In this document: one piece after another, positions 52,717 to 59,969 of the stretch
Position numbering within the stretch: position 1 is the stretch's first letter
Layout of the letters: each line of letters begins with the position of its first letter
Assembly (NCBI GenBank): GCA_964401355.1
Contig: CAYNYJ010000002.1
Coordinates: 1 to 64,000, forward strand
From: SZUA-152 sp964401355
GTDB lineage: Bacteria; Pseudomonadota; Gammaproteobacteria; SZUA-152
Length of the DNA: 64,000 nucleotides
Direction: 5' to 3'
Program-made: the position numbers and the translations under genes
Notes under the pieces: generated by a model
What the model was told of the DNA's origin: nothing
What the model saw: only the letters and a program-made list of their open reading frames with translations
Database searches by the model: none

Positions 52717-53163
52717 GTGCGAACACGTTCAGTTAAATTTCTGTCGGCAAGGCAGGCCGGTTTCACTCTGATTGAAGTCATGGTGGTGGTGGTTATTCTC
52801 GGTATTTTGGCGGCCATCGTGGTGCCTCGTGTCATGGATCGGCCGGATGCCGCGCGGATCATCAAGGCACGCGCAGATATTCGCGCCATGGAAAGTGCCT
52901 TGAATCTCTACAAACTCGACAACTTTGTGTATCCCAATACCGATCAGGGCCTGGTCGCGCTGGTCAGCAAACCCGCTGGCACACCCGAACCCCGTAACTG
53001 GAAACAGTACATGGATCGCCTGCCCAAAGATCCCTGGGGGAATGATTACCAATATCTCGCGCCGGGTGTGCAGGGCAACATTGATATCTTTTCGCTGGGT
53101 GCCGATGGACAACTTGGCGGTGATGAGAGCAGTGCCGATGTGGGTAACTGGGATCTGCAATAG
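52717..53163 (+). CDS. gspG: Type II secretion major pseudopilin GspG
   Basis: The protein has 148 residues. A short leader ends at Gly followed by the N-methylated Phe (QAG-FTLIEVMVVVVILGILAAIVVPRVM), the prepilin peptidase site and helix. The globular part has ALNLYKLDNFVYPNTDQGLVALV, DRLPKDPWGNDYQYLAPG and the calcium-loop FSLGADGQLGGDESSADVGNW. The GTG start at 52717 has GGAGA 6 bases upstream. It builds the main filament of the pseudopilus. It starts the gsp block; gspC, D, E and F are not in this window. Confidence 0.96.
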   Translation: MRTRSVKFLSARQAGFTLIEVMVVVVILGILAAIVVPRVMDRPDAARIIKARADIRAMESALNLYKLDNFVYPNTDQGLVALVSKPAGTPEPRNWKQYMDRLPKDPWGNDYQYLAPGVQGNIDIFSLGADGQLGGDESSADVGNWDLQ

Positions 53164-53199
53164 TTTTCCGCAAGCGGTAAACGCAATTCGCGTCGTCGA

Positions 53200-53802
53200 A
53201 TGAGGCGGGTCATGGCCCCATTTTTTTCACGGCTAACGTCATTGCCACCAGCACTGCCGCAAGTGCTCCTTTCAACGTCTACCACTAAAAAGTGCTACGT
53301 CGGCATCCGCAGAGAGTCAGGCTTCACCCTGCTCGAATTGCTGGCGGTGATGGTGGTTATTGGCATCATCATCAGTTTTGCCACGCTGTCCATCGGTCGG
53401 AATACCAGTCAAGTCGTGCAGGAAGAGGTTGAGCGCCTGCACGGTCTGATACGGCTGGCCGGTGAAGAGGCCGTGTTGCAGGGGCGTGAACTGGCATTGG
53501 AGTTTGATCGGGATCGCTATCAGTTTTTGGAATTGGGCAGTGACGGATGGCAGCCACTGGCGGGAGATCAAATGCTGCGCGAACGCCCTCTGCCCGAAAC
53601 GGTTGAGCTGGAACTGGTGCTGGAAGGGGCCGAAACCGACTTTGGGGACAAGAAAAACTTGCCGCGTATTTTTATTTTGTCCAGCGGAGAACTCACGCCC
53701 TTCAAGATGACATTGAGTATTGATGACGACGAAGAATATTCATTGCAAGGATTGTTCAACGGCAAGCTGATCCTGACTCGGGCGGAAAACGATGAAAGCT
53801 AA
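53200..53802 (+). CDS. gspH: Type II secretion minor pseudopilin GspH
   Basis: The 200-residue protein has the prepilin motif RRESGFTLLELLAVMVVIGIIISFATL at about residues 38-64, preceded by an unusually long leader, and a beta-rich body (GREALALEF-type strand GRELALEFDRDRYQFLE, PETVELELVLEG, IFILSSGELTPF). The downstream codons would allow a shorter leader with an internal start, since the first 30 residues look atypical. It is a tip component of the pseudopilus. It overlaps gspI by 11 bases in the annotated frame. Confidence 0.88.
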   Translation: MRRVMAPFFSRLTSLPPALPQVLLSTSTTKKCYVGIRRESGFTLLELLAVMVVIGIIISFATLSIGRNTSQVVQEEVERLHGLIRLAGEEAVLQGRELALEFDRDRYQFLELGSDGWQPLAGDQMLRERPLPETVELELVLEGAETDFGDKKNLPRIFILSSGELTPFKMTLSIDDDEEYSLQGLFNGKLILTRAENDES

Positions 53803-54292
53803 ATCGACTTATTTTCCGTCATTCCGGCGACGACCGGAATCCAGGAGCCCTCTAACGTCACTGGATTCCGGCATTCGCCGGAATGACGGCAAAAGAACCA
53901 ATCAGCATTTTTTGAATGGTAAAAAAAATAAAAACTGCAAAGGCTTCACCCTGCTGGAAGTCCTCGTGGCCCTGGCGGTGATTGCCTTTGCGTTGGCCGC
54001 TGCCGCCAGCGCCGTTTCCGGTAACGCCCGTACCGCCTCCGGTCTTCAACAGCGCACTTACGCCCATTGGGTGGCGATGAATAAAATGACCGAGCTGCAT
54101 GTTGCCAAGAAATGGCCTTCCATCACAACCACCAAAGGCAGCTCGTTGATGGCGCGCCATGAATGGTATTGGTCGATGAAGGTTAGCAAGACGCCGAATT
54201 TGTTAATTCGCCGCGTGGACGTGAGAGTGCGCTCGGAACAGAATGACGAATCACCACTGGTGACTCTAACTGGATTTATAGGTAGGCCATGA
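53792..54292 (+). CDS. gspI: Type II secretion minor pseudopilin GspI
   Basis: The pseudopilin proper begins at KGFTLLEVLVALAVIAFALAAAASAV, followed by the GspI body NKMTELHVAKKWPS and RRVDVRVR. The open frame from ATG 53792 puts 49 residues before the cleavage site, about half of them encoded by an inserted palindromic repeat (53816-53889, read as FPSFRRRPESRS...LDSGIRRND). A shorter start at TTG 53911 would remove the repeat and give a leader of normal size, but has no clear ribosome site. The gene ends in ATGA overlap with gspJ. Confidence 0.88.
   Translation: MKAKSTYFPSFRRRPESRSPLTSLDSGIRRNDGKRTNQHFLNGKKNKNCKGFTLLEVLVALAVIAFALAAAASAVSGNARTASGLQQRTYAHWVAMNKMTELHVAKKWPSITTTKGSSLMARHEWYWSMKVSKTPNLLIRRVDVRVRSEQNDESPLVTLTGFIGRP
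53816..53889. repeat. Palindromic repeat at the 5' end of gspI
   Basis: Arms of 29 bases (CCGTCATTCCGGCG... and its complement, 3 mismatches) surround a 16-base loop. This CGGAATGACGG palindrome type is widely repeated in many proteobacterial genomes and is usually intergenic. Here it falls in the beginning of the gspI frame, in phase. Confidence 0.8.
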
Positions 54293-54921
54293 TGATGCGT
54301 CGCTGCTTTAATAAACAAAACAGGAAGCAAGGCGGTTTTACCCTGCTGGAATTATTAATAGCGTTGGGAATTTTTGCCTTGCTGGCGGCAATGGGTTACA
54401 GCGGTCTTAGCAACGTGATGACGGCTCGCCAGATAACCAGCCAGCACGCCGAACGTTTAGCGCAATTGCAGATGGCCTTTTTATGGTTAGGTCGGGACAT
54501 TGAGCAGGCTATTGATCGTCCGATTCGTGATGAGTACGGTGATACCCGCCACGCCATGTTGGGAGTGGAGACCGGGCGCTATCAACTGGAACTGACCCGT
54601 AATGGCTGGCGCAACCCGGCGGGGCGTGCGCGCAGCAGTCTGCAACGCGTGGCCTACGGATTGCGTGATGGCGAGTTGATTCGTGTTTACTGGAACGTGT
54701 TGGATCGCGCCCAGGACAGCCAGCCATTGGAGAGCGTGCTGCTGGTGGGAATTGAAAAGCTGGAACTGCGTTTTCTCAATGATAAAAACCAGTGGCAGGC
54801 CTCTTGGCCAAGCAGGCAATTGGGTGGCCGGGCGAGTACCACGCCGCCCAGAGCGGTGGAGGTGACGCTGGAGACCGTGGCTGAGGGGCGTATCACCCGT
54901 TTGTTTCGGGTGCCCGGTTAA
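54289..54921 (+). CDS. gspJ: Type II secretion minor pseudopilin GspJ
   Basis: The 210-residue protein has the prepilin site QGGFTLLELLIALGIFALLAAMGYSGL and the GspJ body AFLWLGRDIEQAIDRPIRDEYG, LELTRNGWRNPAGRARSSLQRVAYGL, ending AVEVTLET and FRVPG. It forms the pseudopilus tip with GspI and GspK. It overlaps both neighbours by 1-4 bases. Confidence 0.95.
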   Translation: MMMRRCFNKQNRKQGGFTLLELLIALGIFALLAAMGYSGLSNVMTARQITSQHAERLAQLQMAFLWLGRDIEQAIDRPIRDEYGDTRHAMLGVETGRYQLELTRNGWRNPAGRARSSLQRVAYGLRDGELIRVYWNVLDRAQDSQPLESVLLVGIEKLELRFLNDKNQWQASWPSRQLGGRASTTPPRAVEVTLETVAEGRITRLFRVPG

Positions 54922-56009
54922 TGATGTCTTTTTCTAAAAACACGCTGAAGGCTCCTTATAACAACACGCTGAAGGCTTCTTGTAACAACGCGCTGAAGGC
55001 TCCGTGCGGAAAACAACAGGGCGTGGCGCTGATCACGGCGTTGCTGATCGCGGCGCTGGTGACGGTGGTGGCGGTGGCCATGGCCTCACGTCAGCAGTTG
55101 GATATTCGACGCACCGGCAACATGCTGGAAGCGGATCAGGCCTACCTTTACGCCCTCGCCGCAGAAACCTGGGCGATGCAGATGTTAAAAGAGGACCAAC
55201 AAAAAACTTCGATTGATGCTCTGGACGAAGATTGGGCAATCAAGCTGCCGCCGATTCCCGTCGAAGGCGGCATGATTAGCGGCAGTATCGAAGATTTGCA
55301 GGGCCGCTTTAATCTTAATAATCTCGTTAATGCAAATACGGGCAACAATACGGGCAACAATACGGGCAACAATGCTGGCAACAACGCAGGCAATAACGAT
55401 GCTCCGGATCAGGTGCAGGTTAAAATTTTTCAGTCGTTGTTGGTGCAGGTCAGCCGGGCGAAAGAGGAGATGCAGCTTTCGCCCTTCGTGGCCAACCGGG
55501 TGGCTGACTGGATCGACTCCAACCTCAACTCTTTGGCCGATGGTGCCGAAGATCTGGTGTATCTCGGTCTAGATAAGCTGCCGTATCGGACGGCGAATCG
55601 ATTTATGGCCAGCCCCAGCGAGTTGGCAGCGGTGGCAAGCCTGTCACTGAGGGATGTGGCTGCCTTGTTGCCGTTAGTGGCCGCGTTGCCCGAAAGGACA
55701 CCGGTCAATGTGAATACCGCGCGGGAGGAGGTGTTGCTGAGTTTGCATGAGGATATCAGCCTGTTGATTGCCAAGGAGCTGGTGGCATATCGTGTCGACA
55801 GCGCATTTGAGAATGTGACGGATTTTGTGAAAAAAATGAAGGATGATTACGACATTGCTCTGAACCCAACATTAGTCAGTGTCAGCAGTGAATACTTTCT
55901 GGTTTCCAGCGACGCGGCTATTGGCCGCACCACGCTACGCCTGTACAGTCTGTTAGCAAGAAAAAGCACGGGCATCCGTGTCGTGAGCCGAGGAATCGGG
56001 ACGTATTAA
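54921..56009 (+). CDS. gspK: Type II secretion minor pseudopilin GspK
   Basis: The 362-residue protein has the GspK prepilin segment QQGVALITALLIAALVTVVAVAMASRQQLDIRRTGNM and the large helical insert with the domain ending VNVNTAREEVLLSL and SEYFLVSSDAAIGRTTLRLYSLL. Two tandem repeats set it apart: a 24-bp unit three times in the leader (54939-55007, NTLKAPYN-type) and a 12-bp unit five times (55335-55394, NTGN/NAGN) in a loop near residue 145. It sits at the tip and controls pilus length. Confidence 0.93.
   Translation: MMSFSKNTLKAPYNNTLKASCNNALKAPCGKQQGVALITALLIAALVTVVAVAMASRQQLDIRRTGNMLEADQAYLYALAAETWAMQMLKEDQQKTSIDALDEDWAIKLPPIPVEGGMISGSIEDLQGRFNLNNLVNANTGNNTGNNTGNNAGNNAGNNDAPDQVQVKIFQSLLVQVSRAKEEMQLSPFVANRVADWIDSNLNSLADGAEDLVYLGLDKLPYRTANRFMASPSELAAVASLSLRDVAALLPLVAALPERTPVNVNTAREEVLLSLHEDISLLIAKELVAYRVDSAFENVTDFVKKMKDDYDIALNPTLVSVSSEYFLVSSDAAIGRTTLRLYSLLARKSTGIRVVSRGIGTY
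54939..55007 (+). repeat. 24-bp tandem repeat in the gspK leader
   Basis: Three near-identical units AACACGCTGAAGGCTCC(...)AAC encode NTLKAPYN, NTLKASCN and NALKAPCG before the cleavage site. The unit keeps frame and lengthens the leader without touching the mature protein. Confidence 0.85.
55335..55394 (+). repeat. 12-bp tandem repeat in gspK
   Basis: Three exact AATACGGGCAAC units and two diverged ones encode NTGN/NAGN repeats in a surface loop between FNLNNLVNA and DAPDQVQVKI. Copy number can vary by slippage without a frameshift. Confidence 0.9.
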
Positions 56010-56052
56010 TGGACGTCTTTACATACACAGGCGTTTCTAAACAAACATAAAT

Positions 56053-57387
56053 ATGCGCAAACAACTTTTCATTCAACTGCCTGTGGCGACGGTCGAATCG
56101 CTGGGCACCGACAGCGAAGCCGCCATGGACCTGCCGGCCAGTTGGGTGCTGCGCGACGTAGATCGTCCTGCGGGCGCTCTGTTTCACGGCAGGCTTAAGG
56201 ACGCCGTTACCCAGGCTGTGGGAGCGCGGGTTAGCGTGCTGGTGCCAGGAGCGGATGTATTACTGGCACAGGTTGAACTGCCGACGATGAAGGCGCAGCG
56301 GCTGGCCAAGGCCGTGCCTTTTGCCCTGGAAGAACAGTTGACCGAGGACGTTGATGAGCTGCACGTGGCCATCGGCCAGCGTGATGCGCGGGGCCGGATA
56401 GCCAACGCGGTGGTGTCTCGCCGTCGGCTGGAAGCGTGGCTGGCGCAGCTCAAGGCCGCTGGCTTGCAAGCGGACGTGATGACTCCTGAAATATTTGGCG
56501 TGCATTGGGACGCGGATGATACGTCCGGGCAGGCGAGCTGGTCGATGATGATCGACGATCAAAACGGTCTGTTGCGCACCGGGGCCCAAACCGGCCTGGC
56601 CTTTGATATGCGCAATCTGATGCCAGTGTTGAAGGCCTGTATCGATGAAGCGGGTGACACGCCTCCGGCGTCCTTGCAATTGATTTTTTGTACGGATGCC
56701 AGCAGCGATGCGGGTAACGGCAGACGCTTTAGCGATTCCGATCAACACCGTGCCCTGGTGGAACTGTGTGCCGAACAGAACATCGATTTATCGTTACGCA
56801 GTGAGAGCGAAACACGTAGCGTGATGCTGGCGCAGGGTTTTAATGAACAACACGCCATTAATCTGTTGCAGGGCGATTACAGTCGTAAACAGCAATTGGA
56901 AAAGTTGCTGCGCCCGTGGCGACCCGCGCTAATCCTGGCCGGACTGTGGTTGCTGTTACAGGTGGGCATGTTCACCCTGGAATACAGTCGTTTGTCGAGC
57001 CAGGACAGTGAGCTGAAAAAACAGATCGAAACCGTGTATAGCGAGGCCTTTCCGCAGTCGCGTAATATCGTGAATCCCAAGGTGCAGATGCAACGGGGTT
57101 TGGAAAAATTGCGCGGTGGCGGTGCTGAAAACGATGGCCTGTTATCGTTGTTGGCGCGCACTGGTGCGGTGCTCAAAGACACTCCGGGCGCACGTCTGCG
57201 CACCCTGCGATTTAAAAATAACAAACTGGATCTGGATGTGGAAATGCCGGACTTGCAGAGTCTGGACAAACTCAAACAGCGTTTGAGTGACGAGGCCAAG
57301 CTCAAGGTTGAGATCGTTTCGGCCTCTTCCCGCGAAGGTAAAGTTGAAAGTCGTTTGTCGTTGCAGGCTGCGGGAGGTGGACAATGA
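56053..57387 (+). CDS. gspL: Type II secretion inner membrane protein GspL
   Basis: The 444-residue protein has the actin-like cytoplasmic domain (VSVLVPGADVLLAQVELPTMKAQRLAKAVPFALEEQLTEDVDELHVAIG), a single membrane helix near residue 295-315 (RPALILAGLWLLLQVGMFTLEY) and a periplasmic ferredoxin-like domain ending VEIVSASSREGKVESRLSLQ. It joins the ATPase GspE to GspM. It overlaps gspM (ATGA). Confidence 0.94.
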   Translation: MRKQLFIQLPVATVESLGTDSEAAMDLPASWVLRDVDRPAGALFHGRLKDAVTQAVGARVSVLVPGADVLLAQVELPTMKAQRLAKAVPFALEEQLTEDVDELHVAIGQRDARGRIANAVVSRRRLEAWLAQLKAAGLQADVMTPEIFGVHWDADDTSGQASWSMMIDDQNGLLRTGAQTGLAFDMRNLMPVLKACIDEAGDTPPASLQLIFCTDASSDAGNGRRFSDSDQHRALVELCAEQNIDLSLRSESETRSVMLAQGFNEQHAINLLQGDYSRKQQLEKLLRPWRPALILAGLWLLLQVGMFTLEYSRLSSQDSELKKQIETVYSEAFPQSRNIVNPKVQMQRGLEKLRGGGAENDGLLSLLARTGAVLKDTPGARLRTLRFKNNKLDLDVEMPDLQSLDKLKQRLSDEAKLKVEIVSASSREGKVESRLSLQAAGGGQ

Positions 57388-57872
57388 AGACCTGGTTTAA
57401 CGGTCTCGAAGCTAACGAGCGTCGCATGTTGATGGTTGCTGCCCCGTTATTGCTGGCAATGTTATTTTATGTGGGTGCCTGGGAACCGTTGAACGATACC
57501 GTGGACTCCCTGCGGGTGAGCACCGCCGAGCAACAATCTTTGCTGGCCTGGATGCACAGTGCGGCACGGGAGGTTAAACAACTGCGTGCTCGCAGTACTC
57601 AACGCGCCAAGCCGGCCAGTGGCGGGTCATTGCTGAGTCTGGTGGATCGTACGGCTAAGTCTGGCCGCCTGGGCCCGGCGCTGAAACGGGTGCAGCCCGA
57701 TGGCGATGATAAAGTCCGGGTGTGGCTGGAGTCCGCGAGTTTTGATGATATGGTGCGTTGGCTGATTGTGCTGCAAAATCGTCATGGGGTGCGCGTGGTC
57801 AGCAGTGTGTTCCAGGCGCTGGAAGAGACCGGGCGTGTGGATGCGCGTCTGGTGTTTGAGACGGACAGTTGA
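57384..57872 (+). CDS. gspM: Type II secretion inner membrane protein GspM
   Basis: The 162-residue protein has a short cytoplasmic start (MKTWFNGLEANERRML), one membrane helix (VAAPLLLAMLFYVGAWEPL), a coiled region and a periplasmic ferredoxin-like domain with FDDMVRWLIVLQNRHGVRVVSSVFQAL. It pairs with GspL in the inner membrane platform. Confidence 0.93.
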   Translation: MKTWFNGLEANERRMLMVAAPLLLAMLFYVGAWEPLNDTVDSLRVSTAEQQSLLAWMHSAAREVKQLRARSTQRAKPASGGSLLSLVDRTAKSGRLGPALKRVQPDGDDKVRVWLESASFDDMVRWLIVLQNRHGVRVVSSVFQALEETGRVDARLVFETDS

Positions 57873-57988
57873 GGCTGGTGATTGAGCCCCGGTTTTGGTA
57901 AACGTTATTTTTCCAGCCAAGCTGCGCCTAGCCCTACCAGCACAGAATCTAAAACCGATTTTTTAATACTGACGACGATATTCCTGTT

Positions 57989-58795
57989 ATGAAATTTATT
58001 CCCCGTTTCCGTCATCTGCCGCTACTGGTGTTTGGCCTGTTGGTCTATCTAGTGGCGCTGGTGATCACCTTTCCCGCCGATCGTGCCTATGCCCACTGGC
58101 AGGCCAGCGAGCAGGCGTCACCGGCATTTCGCCTGTCGAACATTAGTGGCAGTGTGTGGTCGGGCAAGGCCGGTGTGGCGATGGTCCAGAGCCAGCCGTT
58201 GGAACATGTGGAATGGAATCTGCGGCCCTGGACGTTATTGTTCGGCCAAGTGGGGCTGAGTTGGCGCTTTCAACTGCCTGCTGGAAATGAAAAAAAGGTG
58301 CAAGGCTACGGGCAGGGCACGACGGCTTTGGGGCTGGATGGCAGCGTGGCCTTTTCCAACCTGGAGGCACGTCTGCCGGCTGCCATGATTGCCGACATTG
58401 CCAAGGCCGGTGCCTTGCGTCCCATCGGTTCAGTGAGTCTGAACTTGCACGATGTGGTGTGGGATGGGCAAAGCCTGGTGACGGTGACGGGGCGGGTCGT
58501 TTGGCACGGCGCCGGGATTAGCCTGCTCAAACCGATAGCCCTGGGCGATCAATCGCTGACCTTTGAGACCGCCGATGGGATCGTAAAGGGTGTGCTCAGT
58601 GACGGTGGCGGGCCCTTGTCGCTGGATGGCCTGTTGACGCTGACGCCCAAGGGACAGTACGCATTCAATGGCAGCCTTGCCGCGCGTAATGCCCCGGATC
58701 TCGAACGTGCGTTGCATTCATTGGGGCGTGCCGGGGTGGATGGCCGGATTACACTCAAGCGCTCGGGCAGTTTGGCGGGTTTGGGGCTGATTTAG
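57989..58795 (+). CDS. gspN: Type II secretion protein GspN
   Basis: The 268-residue protein has one N-terminal membrane helix (LPLLVFGLLVYLVALVITFPA) and a periplasmic beta-rich domain with AHWQASEQASPAFRLSNISGSVWSG and VEWNLRPWTLLFGQVGLSWRFQL, as in GspN. It closes the gsp block, 116 bases after gspM. Its exact function is not fixed; many type II systems lack it. Confidence 0.9.
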   Translation: MKFIPRFRHLPLLVFGLLVYLVALVITFPADRAYAHWQASEQASPAFRLSNISGSVWSGKAGVAMVQSQPLEHVEWNLRPWTLLFGQVGLSWRFQLPAGNEKKVQGYGQGTTALGLDGSVAFSNLEARLPAAMIADIAKAGALRPIGSVSLNLHDVVWDGQSLVTVTGRVVWHGAGISLLKPIALGDQSLTFETADGIVKGVLSDGGGPLSLDGLLTLTPKGQYAFNGSLAARNAPDLERALHSLGRAGVDGRITLKRSGSLAGLGLI

Positions 58796-59351
58796 TGTGG
58801 CGTTAGTAGCCTGTCGGGCGAGGGCTACAAGGTGTATCTCGACAACAGCCTTCGTGCGTCACCTACCATCAAGGCTTGGGTAGAGTGCGCGATGGACAAT
58901 GTCTATCCTGCACCCAGGAAGCTGAAACTATAATTAAGAGGCGCAATATTTGTTTCTGTGGGTTTAATCGTTCAGGGTAAATTCCCCGTCGCCCGCCCTA
59001 AGCGCCTACTTGTTGGTGGCGTTGCGAAAAGCGTAGGTCAGGTTGCACCAACTATTAACCCGGCTTCAAAATAGATCATCCTGATCCATTGTTGAGTCGC
59101 CCGCAAAACACCGGCGCAAATATGTGAATTTGCTTGTGTTTTGCGGGCTCGCGTTGGCTATCGCCAACGGCGGTGCGTCCCTGCACCGCACTATTAATCC
59201 AGCCTATAAAGCGGTCGGATTAATACCTGACAGCAAGTTGTCACGTAGCCTTCGGCAACGTGACCTACAGAAGTCTAATACCCCCGTAGCAGTAGCTTGC
59301 TGCGGGGTAGTCTATTGCTACGGTATACTTCGTCCCTTGGGGTGGGGATGG
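58796..59351. other. Intergenic region rich in hairpins
   Basis: No gene is supported. At 59099-59148 the arms GCCCGCAAAACA/TGTTTTGCGGGC enclose a second GCAAAT/ATTTGC pairing, giving a stable two-step hairpin. Further short dyads follow: GTCACGT...ACGTGAC (about 59237-59262) and a CCCCGTAGCA/TGCTGCGGGG stem (about 59283-59309). These lie between convergent gspN and the minus-strand secreted-protein operon and may act as two-way terminators. Confidence 0.5.
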
Positions 59352-59969
59352 TTAATGCAGCGGTTCCATTTCGATAAACTCGCCGGTATCCTGCACCACG
59401 CCATCGGCCTGCGCATCCATGTAGCTTACATAGGCCTGCGGGTCATCGGCGTCAACAGGCACACCCGTGTCCTGGTGCGCAGCATTGCCATCCACATACA
59501 TTTGCGGATTATCAACATCGATAAATTCGCCCGTGTCTTGAATATCGCCCTGAGTGACGGCGCTGTTTGCTTGGGCATTCAGATAAACGACATAAGCCTG
59601 CGGGTCATCGGCGTCGATAAATTCTCCCGTATCTTGCACCAAGCCATCGTCAGCGGCATAGACCCCAGCATCGGGCCATGCCTCGTCCATCGGCAAGAGC
59701 GCGGGGAGTTCCGACTGTGGGCTGGCAGTCACCGAATCCGACGGTGGCCCGCCGAAGGCGTTCCCGGATTCGACCGGCGCTACGGCAGGCGGAAAAATAC
59801 TGGCCACCGTTTCCTCACCGGCTGCCTGAGGTAGCACAACATGCGGCGCATCGCCATGTCTTTGGTCATCAGCTTGGTCATTAGTGATGAAATACCACGA
59901 CCCGGCCCCCGACACCCAGCCGACCAACAGCGCAACAATAATTGGCCGTATTTTATTCATGGGCTGCAT
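59352..59969 (-). CDS. Exported repeat protein of unknown function
   Basis: The 205-residue protein has an N-terminal membrane anchor or signal (IRPIIVALLVGWVSGAGSWYF), a low-complexity middle rich in Pro and Ala, and a strongly acidic C-terminal half with about four copies of a unit like QDTGEFIDADDPQAYV, each with DTGEFID and DDPQ. Acidic repeats may bind calcium. Its start overlaps the stop of the upstream 701-residue gene by one base (TAATG), so the two are translationally coupled and probably work together. No known family recognised. Confidence 0.7.
   Translation of the reverse strand: MQPMNKIRPIIVALLVGWVSGAGSWYFITNDQADDQRHGDAPHVVLPQAAGEETVASIFPPAVAPVESGNAFGGPPSDSVTASPQSELPALLPMDEAWPDAGVYAADDGLVQDTGEFIDADDPQAYVVYLNAQANSAVTQGDIQDTGEFIDVDNPQMYVDGNAAHQDTGVPVDADDPQAYVSYMDAQADGVVQDTGEFIEMEPLH

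Noticed and set aside
54939..55394. CRISPR-like spacing of repeats
   Set aside because: The units are adjacent, in frame and coding; there are no unique spacers or cas genes anywhere in the window.
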